Origin: Chromera velia | Taxonomy: Eukaryota; Sar; Chromeraceae | Assembly: GCA_018398765.1 (NCBI GenBank) | Contig: JAHBMJ010001060.1 | Span: 1 to 36,378 of the forward strand | Direction: 5' to 3' | DNA: 36,378 bases | Shown: positions 22,122 to 33,826 of the stretch, one piece after another | How the letters are laid out: each line of letters starts with the position of its first letter | How positions within the stretch are numbered: position 1 is the first letter of the stretch | Made by a program: the position numbers and the translations under genes | The notes under the pieces: generated by a model | The model's database searches: none | What the model saw: the letters and a program-made list of their open reading frames with translations, nothing else | Told to the model about the DNA's origin: nothing

Positions 22122-23427
22122 GCGTTGTCTGGTCGGGTTCTCAGATTGGAAAGGAGAGAGATTCGTAAGGCGGAAAAAAATTCTGTCTCTCTCTCTAACA
22201 TTTCTATTGTCTTTTTTTAACCAGTCAGACAGCTAAGCACCCTCCACGATCTTTTTTATCACCCTTTTCCTTCTGCTTTTGCCTTTCCTTTTAAACTTGT
22301 TCCCCACCGAGTTCAAAGTTTGGTAATAGGGGCCATAAGTATACTCTTATATCTAGTTCTACTGTAACTTCTACGACGAATCTACGTACTAGCTTCTAGT
22401 TGGTTAATTTTTAACTAATTTTAAATTATGGGTAAATACCCTTAGGAATAACTCTTTCTACATACATGCTTTTACTATCTTATCCTAAAGTTTAATATCA
22501 ATCAATGAATCAAGCCTGCTAGGCGTTGTATTACATATTTAAAAAAAAGGCTGTACAGACTTTTTTTCCTGTACCTTTATGATAGAAGTTCTATTTCAAG
22601 CGTGTTGACAAACACACAAATTATTTTTGATGGTTAAGTCCACCTTTGCACATACAAAATTTGTCCTTGAGTTTTATGACACCAATAAACTATAGCTTTC
22701 TGCAGCCAATATGTAAAAAATGCTTAAAGAAATGCAAACAAAAATGTTAAAGCGAGCTTTTTTTCTCCCATTTCCGACGCCTAGCAGTTCAGACAACTAA
22801 TAACATTTCCTCACTACTTCATGCTGCCTGTCAGAAGCTTTAGCTGAACAGACAGTCAAGCAGGCATTTCGCAGGATTAATCTCAGACTGCCGATCGATC
22901 TGTGCGGAAATCAAAAAAGCAATCTCATTCTGATTTCGGATATCGAGTGGGTCAGAGGTACCGCCTCAGTAGGATTTCTTCTTTTGACGTAAAAAAGAAA
23001 CAATTGAAAAACAATAAGAAAATATCAGCACCCCTCTGCCCCACTATGCAGCTTTTCATGCAGAGACTTAATTGAAGACGATGGAAGAGCTCTTTTAACA
23101 GCAAGCAGGCTTAGCATGGCCATTGCATACAGGCAGGCAGAAAAAAATGAAGGAAGAAAGGAGGTAGGGAGGAAAACAAGGAAGAAAAGAATAATACATC
23201 CAATCACAAAACTCCGGGCCTTGAGATTGCATGTTGACAAACAGATAGGAAGCAATCGACATGTTGGAAAGATCTGTCACTCGATCGCGATGAAAGGAAT
23301 CAACGAGAGAAGAGAGCAATTCAAGACAGAAGGAAATGCCGTCGTGACGTTTCCCCCTCATGCCCTCCTCTCTCAAGACCCCCCTCCTCTTGAGATCTGT
23401 TTGATTCCTCCAATGCCCCGGCATTCA
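22122..23427. other. AT-rich, gene-free stretch
   Basis: From about 22300 to 22780 the sequence is AT-rich with no open frame of note. It may be diverged transposon DNA continuing from the LINE. The rest shows no supported exon. Confidence 0.45.
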
Positions 23428-23815
23428 CTTTCTTTCTTTCTTTTCTTTCTTTCTCTCTTCCTTCCTTCCTTCCTTCCTTCCTTTCTTCCTTCTTTCCTTC
23501 CTTCCTTCCTTCCCTCCCTCCTCTGTTTCTTTCTTTCTTTCTTTCCTTCTTTCTTTTTCTTTCCTTCTGATTCTTTTCTTCCTTCTTTCCTTCCTTCTTT
23601 TTCTTTCCGTCTTTTTCTTTTCTTCTTTTTCGTTTCTTCTTTTTCGTTTCTTCTTTTTTGTTTCTTCTTTTCTTTTCTTCTTTTTCTTTTCTTCTTTTTC
23701 TTTTCTTCGTTTTCTTTTCTTCTTTTTCTTTTCTTCTTTTTCCTTTCTTCTTTGTCTTTTCTTCTTTTTCTTTCTTTCTTTCTTTCTTTCTTTTCTTTTC
23801 TTTTCTTTTCTTTTC

Positions 23816-23846
<31 letters not shown>

Positions 23847-24210
23847 TTCTTTCTTTCTTTCTTTCTTTCTTTCTTTTTTTCTTTCTTTCTTTCTTTTTTT
23901 CTTTTTTTTTTTTTTTCTTTCTTTCTTTCTTTCTTTCTTTTCTTTCTTTCTTTCTTTCTTTCTTTCTTTCCGTTTTTCTTTTCTTTTCTTTTTTCTTTTC
24001 TTTCTTTTTTTCTTTTCTGTCTTTCTTTCTTTCTTTCTTTCTTTCTTTTCTTTCTTTCTTTCTTTTCTTTCTTCTTTCTTTTTTTTTTTCTTTTTTGTCT
24101 TTTTTTCTTTTCTTTCTTGCTTTTTTCTTGCTTTCTTTTTTTCTTTCTTTCTTTCTTTTCTTCTTTTTTTTCTTTTTTCTTTTCTTTTTTCTTTCTTTGT
24201 TTTTTTTTTT

Positions 24211-24241
<31 letters not shown>

Positions 24242-24509
24242 CCCTTCCTTCCTTCCTTTCTTTCTTTCTTGCTTTCTTTTTTTTGTTTTTTCTTTCTTTC
24301 TTTCTTTCTTTCTTTCTTTTCTTTCTTTTCTTTCTTTCTTTCTTTTTTTCTTTTTTTCTTTCTTTTTTTCTTTTTTTTCTTTCTTTCTTTCTTTCTTTCT
24401 TTCTTTTCTTTCTTTCTTTCTTTCTTTCTTTCTTTTTTTCTTTCTTTCTTTCTTTCTTTTTTTCTTTCTTTCTTTCTGTCTGTCTTTTTTTCCTTCGTTC
24501 TTTCTTTCT
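23428..24509. repeat. About 1.1 kb polypyrimidine tract, (CTTT)n and variants
   Basis: The plus strand is nearly all T and C: CTTT, CCTT, CTTTT and T-run units in changing order, with only scattered G. Long frames run through both strands (Phe-Ser-Leu on plus, Lys-Glu-Arg on minus; up to about 490 codons). Their absence of stops follows from the composition, so none is called a gene. Confidence 0.95.
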
Positions 24510-24917
24510 ACCCTTTTTGTGTTTTCTTGTTTGACGATAACGCAGAAACGCGAAGAAAACGACACACAGAAGCCTTTTTCGAGCCATGCTTGGAGTTAGT
24601 TGAGAAACCGACCATTGCCGTGTGCTCCTGTACATGGCTCCGAATGAGGTGCAAAAGGGAAGCGAAGAGAACTGAGAGGGGGGCAGCGATGCACGATCCA
24701 GGCGGCAACACACAAGAATTAACATAGAAAAGCCTGTGTAGACGGCTGCTCTCAGCCTGTAAAAGAAGTCTTTGCGACTTCCAGAGAGTTCTGCAGAAGA
24801 AGAAATGAATTTGGGTGGCAGTTCGACGCCAGACAGCGACATTTACTTTGCATCACTTTCCCTCTGCCTTCTCACAGCGCGCACTGCCAGGTCACAACAG
24901 CACATGACAATGCTGAA

Positions 24918-25657
24918 TCAAGTGTAGACAGGCCCCCTCGCTGGACTGAAGGCCCCAACCCAGTAATCGTCGTCTACTTTGGTGACGAACCCGAACAACG
25001 TGTAGTCGGGAGGCATGAAGCTCCGGAGCTTCTCTCTGCCCACAGTTGCAACCAATTTCTCCTCATTGAAGTGGAAGTTCACCTTGTACTCGCGTAGATA
25101 ATCGATGTGCCAGCACTCCCTCAGATCCCTTGGAGGCCCAGCAATCGGATTCTGCCTGCGCCCCTCACTGGAAGAGGAGGGCCGCTGCCGTGTCTGCACA
25201 CTGCTCCAACTACTCATCTCCGTCATGTCCCTTCTCAGGGACCTAGACGAAGCAGAGGCAGATGCAGAAGCAGAGGCAGAGACAGACAGAGCGGCAGAGG
25301 CAGACGCAGGGCGTTTCTTTGCTCTTCGTTCCCTCCTTTCCTTTTTCATCTGCTCAATTCTCCAGGTCGGAATATAGGGACTCCCAGGGCTAGACTTGGG
25401 GAAGGGGTGCAAAGGCCGGGAGGAGGAGGTGGACGAGGCGGAGGACTTGGCGCCATCATCCGACAGATCTGCCCCCGTGCCCCCGATCTCGGGTGACTTG
25501 TCGGACTCTCCTCCCCGATCCGTTGACTTCCCTTCCCCTTCGCCTTCTTGCACACCCTTCCTGAGAACCTCCAGGACATTGTTTAGGGCCTTCCAGACGG
25601 CCGTGGAAGGGTTCAAGTCTTTCACCAGCTTCTCAATGAACCGCTCCGGCTGCGTGA
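24918..25657 (-). CDS. Terminal exon of a gene of unknown function
   Basis: The exon begins after a good acceptor (tttcttgcag) at 25657 in phase 1, runs 245 codons and ends in TGA at 24918-24920. It opens with a helical part (ERFIEKLVKDLN, then a VWKALNNVLEVL stretch). A disordered Ser/Glu/Pro part follows, including an alternating Ser-Ala run. The end is a compact globular part (HIDYLREYKVNFHF, then FGFVTKVDDDYWVGAF). The folded ends and balanced codon use suggest a real protein. I do not recognise the family. The 5' exons must lie to the right, and I could not place them with confidence between 25680 and 27500. No clear polyadenylation signal was seen near the stop. Confidence 0.6.
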
Positions 25658-25679
25658 CTGCAAGAAAGAATCAAAGAGA

Positions 25680-27520
25680 AGAGGAATGTGCTGAAGTATG
25701 TGAAAATACAAGCATTTTCGCACACACAGACGGGTTGATTCACAACGTACGTTGTCTCCTCTCTCGCTCTCTCCTTCACTCAAACAAAACACATGGAAAA
25801 AGAACAACAAGCAGCACGAGATCTCTCCTTTTCACGTCACACTGGCACTAAGTGACAGAGAGCGCCAAATATCCTTCTTTCAAAAGAAACGAAAGACACA
25901 ATGAGGAAGGGGATGATTTCATCAGCTATCTCCTGCTTCAGGCACAGGAAACCCCCTTACCCTCATCAGGGACACTATGCAGCCAGAGCTCTCCAGCATG
26001 TGTCTCTCTATCTGAGAGGTTGTTGCATGGTCACGAAACAGGGCAGCTGCAGGCATTGTGCCCCACGCAACTACTCTGCCGGGCTTCACTTGTTTGCTGG
26101 AACAACGGTTTGGCAACCAGGTAACAGCAATGCAGGGCCACAACAATCCTAGCAACTTGGCAGAGACCGTCACAAACAGTTAAGAGACCCTGCAGTCTCT
26201 CTGTTCCACATGTCTGTGTCCAAAGTGTAGGCTGAGGGTGACAGAAAAGGACCTCGATGGCCCCCCTCGGCGGCATATAGATATCTACGCTCTTCTTTGC
26301 TGTATATATATGCGCCCTTCTTATGTACTATATATTGTTCGATCAATCGCTGGCCTTTCGTAGAAGCTCTCTGTCCACGTACCTGCTCCCGGCCAACCAT
26401 CTGCCGATCATTCGATTATATCAGCAATCAAACAGTAATCTATATATCGAGAAGAGGCTGCATGGTGCACATTCATAAATGAATTAGATCGATGTTCTGA
26501 GAAGGACACTGCGTGAACAACACTGTTACAACAGTTGTTTTACCCATGCAACGTATATATGTATATATATCAGCCATACAGCGGAACAATTAACAGTTGT
26601 GTTGCGGAGTATGATTTCATGTTTCATGCCTCGGATCGATGGCAAAGCGCACCAAAGAGTCTTGGGCCCCAACCCATCAGTTCGCATATATAAACATCGA
26701 ACGCTTGCATCTATACATTAAGCCTCGGAGCGATCATCCCGTTCTATCCGAGGAACTCAATTGCTCACCATTTGATTTTTTACAAAAAATATACCAATTA
26801 AGACCAACTCAATTTGGCATGATTACGATTGCGATTGCAAATGTGAAAAATATTTTTATCACGCAAACAGCTAGTCTTTTGAGACTTGCAACATGTTTTT
26901 GATAATATTCGTGAAGTCTGTACAAATTTTCAAGTTCGTACACGCGACCGATTATGTTTGCCAAAAATATGAAAATTGACTTCAAAGAGTTTTTGTGCTG
27001 ATCCCTTGAGCTTTAATTTGTTCCATTTTTTTTTGGTTTTGGCATATCTTTCAGGTGAGGTGCCTTTCGGTGCCAGGGGCCACGGGTACCAGCTTTATGC
27101 ATCTCGGTATCGCACTGCATGCATACACGCAGTCACGCAACTTCTCTGCAGTCTCATATGGATACAGATCTGTCTCGTTTCGATTGTTTGATTATGATAT
27201 GAAGCAGATAAGCTTCATAAAAAATAAGAGCAGATTCATGATCCTGACTATTTGTCTGGTCATTTCCATATGTTTTCAGGCTAAAACAGCCACCTTTTTG
27301 GTGCCGCCCTTCGTGTAGAAGCCCCTTTTTGCTACTTTTTGCTAAGCAGGGGGGGAAACGGCGGCTGCACCACCATCATGTCTCTTTTCACACGCTGCCC
27401 CTACCAAAAGATGTACGTAGGGGTATAGGTGGCATTGATTAGAGAACAAAGGTATAGAAAAACCTAGTGGTTTTAAAAAGTGGAACAAATTAATACTCAG
27501 GGGATCCGCATTATTTTTTG
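25680..27520. other. No supportable exon; partly AT-rich
   Basis: This should contain upstream exons of the gene ending at 24918, but none could be matched in phase. A 12-base palindrome, caacgtacgttg, lies near 25744. Alternating AT runs occur near 26290-26330 and 26555-26570. Confidence 0.35.
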
Positions 27521-27522
27521 GT

Positions 27523-28010
27523 TAACCTCCCTGAACCTAACGACCACTTGAAAGTTTGACCCCCCTGAACCTAACTACCACTTAAAAGTTCAAGCTAGTT
27601 CAAGCCGTATTTTGGGATTAACTTGAAAGTCTGCGCCGCAGACGCGGATCATTTACGGTGTCTTGAAAGCCAAAGCCGCATATCTGGACGGTGTCTTGAC
27701 CGTGTACGCCACAAAGGTGGACGGTTTCTTGAAAAATGATGCCGCAGATGGAGATCATCTTGATTATATTTTTTCAAGTAGCACTTAGGTTCAAGGAGGT
27801 TGAAAGTTTAAGCCACATTTTTTGATAAGCTTAAAAGTCCGTATCGCAGGCGCGGATCATTTATATTGTCTTGAAAGCCAAAGCCTTACATCTGGGCGGT
27901 CTCTTGACCATCTACGCTACAGGCATGGACGGTCTTTTAAAAAACGATGCCGCAAATAGAGATCATCTTGATTATATTTTTTCAAGTAACACTTAGGTTC
28001 AGGGGGGTTT
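27523..28010. mobile_element. Non-coding TIR element with a 208-bp internal tandem duplication
   Basis: The left end (27523-27552, aacctccctgaacctaacga and on) matches the reverse complement of the right end (about 27980-28010), with the shared core ccctgaacctaa and a following cttgaa. Inside, the segment 27602-27789 recurs at 27810-27997 with an offset of exactly 208 bases and moderate divergence. The junction between the copies carries another inverted end-like block (27783-27804). There is no open frame of note. The arrangement fits a MITE-like non-autonomous DNA transposon that was internally duplicated or inserted into itself. Target-site duplications are not clear. Confidence 0.65.
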
Positions 28011-28780
28011 TCCGGTTGTTATTACTCAAATCGCGTTGGGGGGCAGCCCAGCTCTGCTGAGATCAACCAAGAGGCCCTGAGATCGCACGCACTCGCATAA
28101 CATATTTTTTTATTTTTGGGGGGGGGGATCGGTTCTATCTCCATCACGGTTGGTGTCGCCCGAGTTCCAAAATGTACCCCTCAAACAACTTGCACGGAGC
28201 CGCGATTAGACATGCCTTATAATTACTTTGTGTATGCGTGTCCCTCAAGTAACTCATACGGAGTTGCACATGCATATACGATGCGCGCGCGGTCTCAAAA
28301 AGCATACTTCGCTGCCGTGGCCCCCACCCCATGGCAGCACACAACTTAGACATGCCCAAGCCCCCGATGGTGTGCATCAATTAGCAGACCCCTAAATAGC
28401 CCCCCGAGGCTCTTACCCAACTAGTTGGATGTATCCCATATTAATACCAACGACGGCTTTGCAATGTTCTACCAGACAACCATCGGTTCTTAATCTGTTT
28501 ACTACAGTGCTTAGTCTGCAAGCCAACGTACATTTCTTGGCCACATCTAAGAATTGAGTGTCTCATAAGAATTCCAAACTTGCAAAAAACTGAATTTCTC
28601 ATACGGGCTGAGTGTCTCCTTTTTTTGTCCTTTATAACCCGTCTCCGTCAAAAGCATCCATCATCTCTGTCGAAAAATGGCAGAAAAGGTATCTCAGGTG
28701 TCTGACATTCCTTATATAATTTTTTGAATGGCATTCTGGGGCTCTCTGGGTTTTTGAAAGTCTCTGCCCTTTCGAAAACC
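28011..28780. other. Gene-free stretch upstream of the ankyrin pseudogene
   Basis: No exon is supported. A TATA-like tttataa lies near 28631. An ATG at 28677 opens a short frame of 16 codons that stops at a T run and might be the original start of the gene, now frameshifted. Confidence 0.35.
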
Positions 28781-31160
28781 ATGCTTCTTGTACGCGATGA
28801 TCCTGGACCTCTCGGCCTGAGGTCTATACTCCCCGGTTTTGCATCCATCTCAGAGAGAGACTCTAAGGCGGTGTGGGGCCTCATAGATGACTGCTTTGAT
28901 CGAGATGATGTCAAGGCTTTGCGTCAGCTGCTCGCTCTGAACAGACTGGCAGCTCGTTTCCCCTTTCTTTTGAGGCGTGTGCTGGGTATAAATCCCCGAG
29001 CATGGTTGTGCATCAGTTTTCTCTCCAGACGCGGTGTCACACCGTTGTGTGGAGAGTTGGCAGAGCCCTTTGATGACGAGTGTCCTCTGAATGTAGAAGA
29101 TTTGTGTACACTGCTTGAGAGCAGGGCTGTACACCCAGATGCGTGGGTGGAGGTCCCCCAGGTCTATGCGGGTCTTGGTAACCTCGTGAGACCCCTGCTG
29201 GTCATGATGATAGTCGGCCATAAATTCGATTGTGTAGAGGCCTTTTTGAATGCAGAGGCTAGGGTGGATCTGTGCAAATGGAGCGCGGAGGTACCGGATG
29301 AAAACTCCCAGCCTCAGTGTCATTACACCTCCTCCCATTACAGCGAGTGCCGTGAGGGTCCGCTGCATACCCTCGTGAGTGCATATGCTTGCTTGAGAGA
29401 GAAAGACGATAGTAAGGAGACGAGAGGCAAGCGACTGAAAGCTCTCGCACTCCTCAAGCGTGTCGCTGAGCTCTTGAAAGAGTTCGGCAGTCTCCACTAG
29501 ACCACCTCAGAGTTCATGACTTCAGATGCTTCTCCCCTAACTCTCGCATGCCAGCTCAGGGACCCAGAAGCAGTCAAGGTTCTTCTAGCTATGCAGGAGG
29601 GAAAGGTGGACACCAGCGTCCGTTGTGATCTCGTGACCCAGACGTTGCGTCAGTGCGACGTCGGTCCTGATGTCTCACAGGATGCAGCGGTTGCAGAGAT
29701 CATCGAAGCCCTCGCAGAGGTAGGAGTAAACATGAATCACGCAGACCGCAAAGGAGTCATACCGTTCATCCATGCACACAAAAAAAAGCTCTCCAAAACT
29801 GCCCTGGCTCTCATAGTGAATGGGGTCCTGCTGCATCTTGACCTGATGGCGGCCATCGAAAACAAAGACACGTTTCTTGTCTCTGTGATCCTACAGTGGG
29901 AGGTTAAGTCTGAGACAGGGGAGAACCTTATGACAGAGCTTTCCTTAATAGAGGGAGACAATCCCAGACTGATCTCACCATTGCAAACGGCACTTGAGGT
30001 GGGGCTTCCTTATGAATCAATCAAGTTATTGATCGAAAAATGAGAGCGGTGTCCCCTCAGAGTCCCCCCGGCACCTGGGGGGCTGTTCTTTCTCCCTGTT
30101 CCCCTAAGTCAATTGTCTCCTCTTTTGATTGCGTGTGATTGGGAAGATGAAGACCTGATCCGTCTCCTCTGCAAAGAGGGGAAGGCAAATCCAAACTTTG
30201 CCGGAAAGGCAAAGGAGAAGCATGAGGGTCTCAAATACCCCTTGCTGTATGTGATTGATGACCTCGGACGAAGGTCATCATCTGTCATAGAGACACTAAG
30301 ACTAGTCACTTGTAGAGATACTGGTTAAATATTGTGGTGCGAATATGGATAAAACGCGGTCGGACGGTCATTATACTCTATTGCTCGCTTGTTGCAGAAA
30401 GATAAGATGCACAGTAGAGCGTTTAATAGAGTTGGGGGCTTTAGTTGAGGGAGTGGAAGTTCATGAGGGTAGTCACAGTCAGAGAGGGAGAAAGGGACTT
30501 CCCCTAAATGAGGCTCTCATCATAGATTCCTCTGCCTCAGGGCTGAGGATTCAATTTGTCGATGAAGCTGAATACAAAGAGTTTGCTCAGGCCGCCTCCG
30601 AATCCTTTACTCCCCTTTTGCTAGACAAAGGGGCTGATCCCAATGCGAGAGGGCTTGTTGCGTACCCAAAAGAGATCTTAGGAGGAGAACCTATTGAGGT
30701 CCGTGCCACCCCGCTCCAGGTGGCCACAGCGTGTATCGAGAATCCTGACCACCGTTAGAAAATGGTCAAGATGATCATTGAAAAAGGCCCCCTGGGCCCC
30801 CATGTGCCCTCCTCTCCGCACCCCTCCGCTCCCACCGAAGAGTCCGCTTCGCCTCTTGGACCAGCTGCTGCATGTGATGACAATAACAGTCCCTCCCTTC
30901 CCCCCCTCAGCAAAGTTTCTCCTCTGATGCTAGCCATTCGGGCCAGAGATCCCCCACTCGTCGCTGCTCTGTGCAACGGGGAAAGGACGGACCCAAACCA
31001 GTGTGGGCGTTAGAGCAAGCGGGCAGAGCCGGAGCTCCCTCTAGCAGCAGCATTGACAGACAGACGCCTGCTAGTGGGATATTCTAGGGGCAGATATTGC
31101 CAGATGCTTAAGCAGACTCAGTGGAATGTCGTCAAACAACTCATGCAAGTAGGTGGGTGA
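28781..31160 (+). pseudogene. Ankyrin-repeat protein gene, broken by stops and a frameshift
   Basis: Ankyrin-type phrases recur along one reading: SPLTLACQLRDPEAVKVLL, SPLLIACDWEDEDLIRLL, YTLLLACCRKIRCTVERLI, TPLQVATACIEN and SPLMLAIRARDPPLVAAL. These have the usual S/T-P-L..A...D...V..LL helix pattern. The frame is interrupted by TAG at 29498-29500 and TGA at 30041-30043, then a one-base frameshift between about 30300 and 30330. TAG at 30756-30758 and at 31011-31013 follow, and the reading ends at TGA 31158-31160. Ankyrin spacing continues across most breaks without a gap, and no GT-AG intron removes the stops neatly. It therefore reads as a decayed gene, not a spliced one. The first in-frame ATG is 28781; an open reading exists back to about 28720. 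Ankyrin repeats bind other proteins; the original partner is unknown. Confidence 0.75.
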
Positions 31161-31803
31161 GCCGTGTTCGTTCTTGATTGAGCTTTTTTCTTTGGATAGA
31201 TCCTTAATTGTATTCGTAAAATGACTGCATGCAGTTTTCTTCCAGCCCGATGGTTTGCTGTTTATTCTGATCATGGTCTCGCTGCCTGTGTGCCAGAACT
31301 CCGTCCTCCACTACCTTACATAGAAGGGTGGCATGAGCAGAATAAATAAAGGCTCTGTCTGCATCTCGTTTCAATTGGAATTGCATGCTCTCAGATGAGT
31401 CCACTTCCTTAACTTTTTTGTCACGTGCTTTTCGAGGGGAACCACTTGGATAAGAGGGGAAATCCTGCATGGACAACATTGATTCAACTCCAAAGAGTGG
31501 CACGATCTCTCTATCACATCCACATACATGCATGAGACTGTATGCATGTGTATATGTCCATAATTTTGCATTATCCTAATGTAGGCGGGTACAGACCCTG
31601 GCCTTCTGTCCACTCACTGGAAGGCAATGAGTTTTGACAGGAAACTCCACTGGGGCTCTGGTTCCTGGCTTACCGACCTGATCTCTTTGAGGGAGGCCCA
31701 CGGATCCCTCCTCTTTCAGATCATCCAGAGCGTCCCTTTGGAACAACTATAGGAACCGGAGGTTGGAGATTGCTCGGCGTGGCACCGTAAACAGAGGGGG
31801 GAC
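31161..31803 (+). other. Stretch separating two ankyrin pseudogene parts
   Basis: No ankyrin pattern or supported exon is seen from 31161 to about 31640. It may be an insertion into the pseudogene or an old intron. Confidence 0.35.
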
Positions 31804-32208
31804 ATGTTTCCCCTCGTGGCTGCAATCCGATCAGCCCCCGACAAGCATTTGGAGGGTTTGGAATCCAACGCTGTCGAGTGGTCTTTGGGGGCCTTGGCGT
31901 TGTTGTACAGGGGTGTGGATGTAGGTAGGAGGAATAGGGTGGGGGGGCAGTTCTTCAGTCCCCTGGAGGCTGTGCTTCATGCTGAGAATGCAAGTCGGTG
32001 GCAGGTAGCTCGTGAGCTGATCCAGAGGGGGGCCGAGCTTTTGAGTGGGGAGAAGATTTGGATCTACTATTGCAGGAGTATCAGTTGCATCAGGTACAAG
32101 CCAGATGCAGTGTATAAAGAAGAGGGATTCGTGGGAGTTCCCCACGATATTTTACGCCGTTTCTGGCCTGAAGATTTCCCTCCAGCGGCAAATCAAACGG
32201 GCAGCTGA
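31804..32208 (+). pseudogene. C-terminal ankyrin-repeat fragment, probably the same broken gene
   Basis: An open frame of 134 codons has two ankyrin-like units: FPLVAAIRSAPDKHLEG with LGALALLYRGVDV, then SPLEAVLHAENASRWQ with ARELIQRGAELL. It then leaves the repeat pattern and stops at TGA 32206-32208. It sits in a different frame from the segment ending at 31160 and about 640 bases away. I read it as the end of the same ancestral gene. An alternative is a short independent ankyrin gene starting at ATG 31804. Confidence 0.5.
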
Positions 32209-33239
32209 AAGGAGGTCGACGGTTCTGATGCGCTTAGAAAATTTTCTTTTCCTTCTTTTCTTCTCTTTGTCCCCTTCAAGGGCGCGTCTGCTTCTTTTCA
32301 GTGCCGATGGTTTGTCTCATACCTCGGTCCAGCGAGAGAAGGCCGCCACGTTCTCGTACATGCATGCTGTGTTTTTTATAGTTCTTTGAGTAATTTAATG
32401 ATTGTGATCGCATTGTTCAATCCTGTTCTTGTGAATGTGCTTATATATGAACGAAGGACGAGTAAGAAGGTGAAGCAGAGTCAGTAGTGCACAGGCGTTG
32501 TGTTGTTCAGGTCTCCATGCGTGCTTCGAAGTGTGCTTTCCGTCACTGCTTTGTTATGATTGAGGTTAAATGGCGCTAAGCGTTCAGTGGTGGGTTTCGG
32601 CGTACTCGGGGGTGATTCAGTTGTTGCGAGCGCGTTCAAATGCCCTTCTTTCGACTTGTGTCTTTCTCTCTCTCCCCGCTCCCTTTTCATTTGGATGTCG
32701 TATAGCATACAGCAACATTTTAAGTTGCTTATACGCTTTACAGTATGTGGCCATCTACTTTACAAGTTAACTTTAAGTAAAACCAGAGCTTAACCTTCTC
32801 TATGATCACTATACGATATTACTATATTCATATAAGTTGATGTAAGCGATTTGAAATTAAAATTGCATGGTATAGTATGTTACATCTTTATATATCTTTA
32901 GAGGTTGTGTTTAGCGTTGTATGTACGTCTTCTAAGAAACCTTATTATGGTCGATATGGTACTCTTACCAGGACAGTTATCCCTGGTAACTCCAGGCCGG
33001 GCCGGCGCTTACCAGGTGACTTGGATAGTGCCACTATGATAGTGATCTGATTGGATGTACCAGATTGCTGGTGGTGCCCTAGTGGAATACTATTGATCGC
33101 CGTTCTACCGAAAATCGCCCCCTAGCTGCGAGACCGCCCGCTATATAGACCATAACAATCAATCAGCTCTAGAATCAGCTAGACAATCTAAGCTACCCAT
33201 ATTTAAAAAAAAAAAGACGATGATTAATGATCCTATTAA
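32209..33239. other. Gene-free stretch with short hairpins
   Basis: No exon is supported. Several ACCAGG/CCTGGT segments near 32968-33005 and 33058-33080 can pair locally. AT content rises from about 32760. Confidence 0.45.
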
Positions 33240-33826
33240 TAGGGATAGCTATCGTATCGATATCGTATCGTATCGTATCGTATCGGTATCGGTATCGAAG
33301 TATTGACTATCGGTTCTTTCTCGAGCGGCCAAGTATCGGTTAGTATCGGCCTGCTTAGAGCTTGTGAAGGACTAGCTAGGTAAGGCGCGTGCCGGACCGG
33401 GCCTTGGTGCTTGAAGACCGGGCGCGGCCGTGGACCCAGTAACATGTATACCATCCCTAACCAGCTCTATGCATAGATGAATGCGGAACCGGCTCCAACG
33501 TGCACTGAATTCAGCCTCAGCGGCCAGAACAACCCGGCTTGGCTTTTAGAGGGAGGTTAGGGGGGGGGTTAGGGGGGCGAAACCCCCCTTATAGTTTGGC
33601 CTTCTTAACGTTTCGGAGCCCATTTTCTAAGTAAAATTGACTCTTTAAAAACATGAGATTTTTACAATAAGTTTACAGTTTTACGAATAATACCGATCAC
33701 CTTAGGTTTTAACCTCGTACGCTAAAAATTTTATGTCAGTATCGAAATTATCGACGATACCCCCTTTTTGGGAACCTTAAATTCCGATACGATACCGATT
33801 CGATACCGATACGATAGCTATCCCTA
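33240..33826. mobile_element. TIR element built from TATCG repeats (MITE-like)
   Basis: The left end begins tagggatagctatcgtatcg at 33240. The reverse complement of the right end at 33826 begins with the same 20 bases, and similarity continues with TATCG/TATCGG units on both sides. There is no open frame of note between. The interior holds a G-rich block with a perfect GGGGGG/CCCCCC hairpin at 33572-33588. The size (587 bp) and ends suit a non-autonomous DNA transposon. Exact target-site duplications were not found; both flanks contain cctat-like sequence. Confidence 0.65.

Noticed and set aside
23116..24842. Very long open frames (414-489 codons) on both strands across the CTTT tract
   Set aside because: They are pure Phe-Ser-Leu or Lys-Glu-Arg, overlap in several frames and result from a tract in which stop codons can hardly occur.
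25660..25770. An upstream exon for the gene ending at 24918 using the GTACGT near 25746
   Set aside because: No acceptor and open frame could be paired with it in the required phase.
28850..29497. A 215-codon open frame on the minus strand
   Set aside because: It is antisense to the ankyrin reading, has no recognisable pattern of its own, and the ankyrin phrases on the other strand explain the sequence.
28781..31160. Stop-codon reassignment or programmed readthrough for the ankyrin gene
   Set aside because: Both TAG and TGA would need reassignment together with a frameshift, while the intact genes in the window end normally at TGA or TAA. Decay is simpler.
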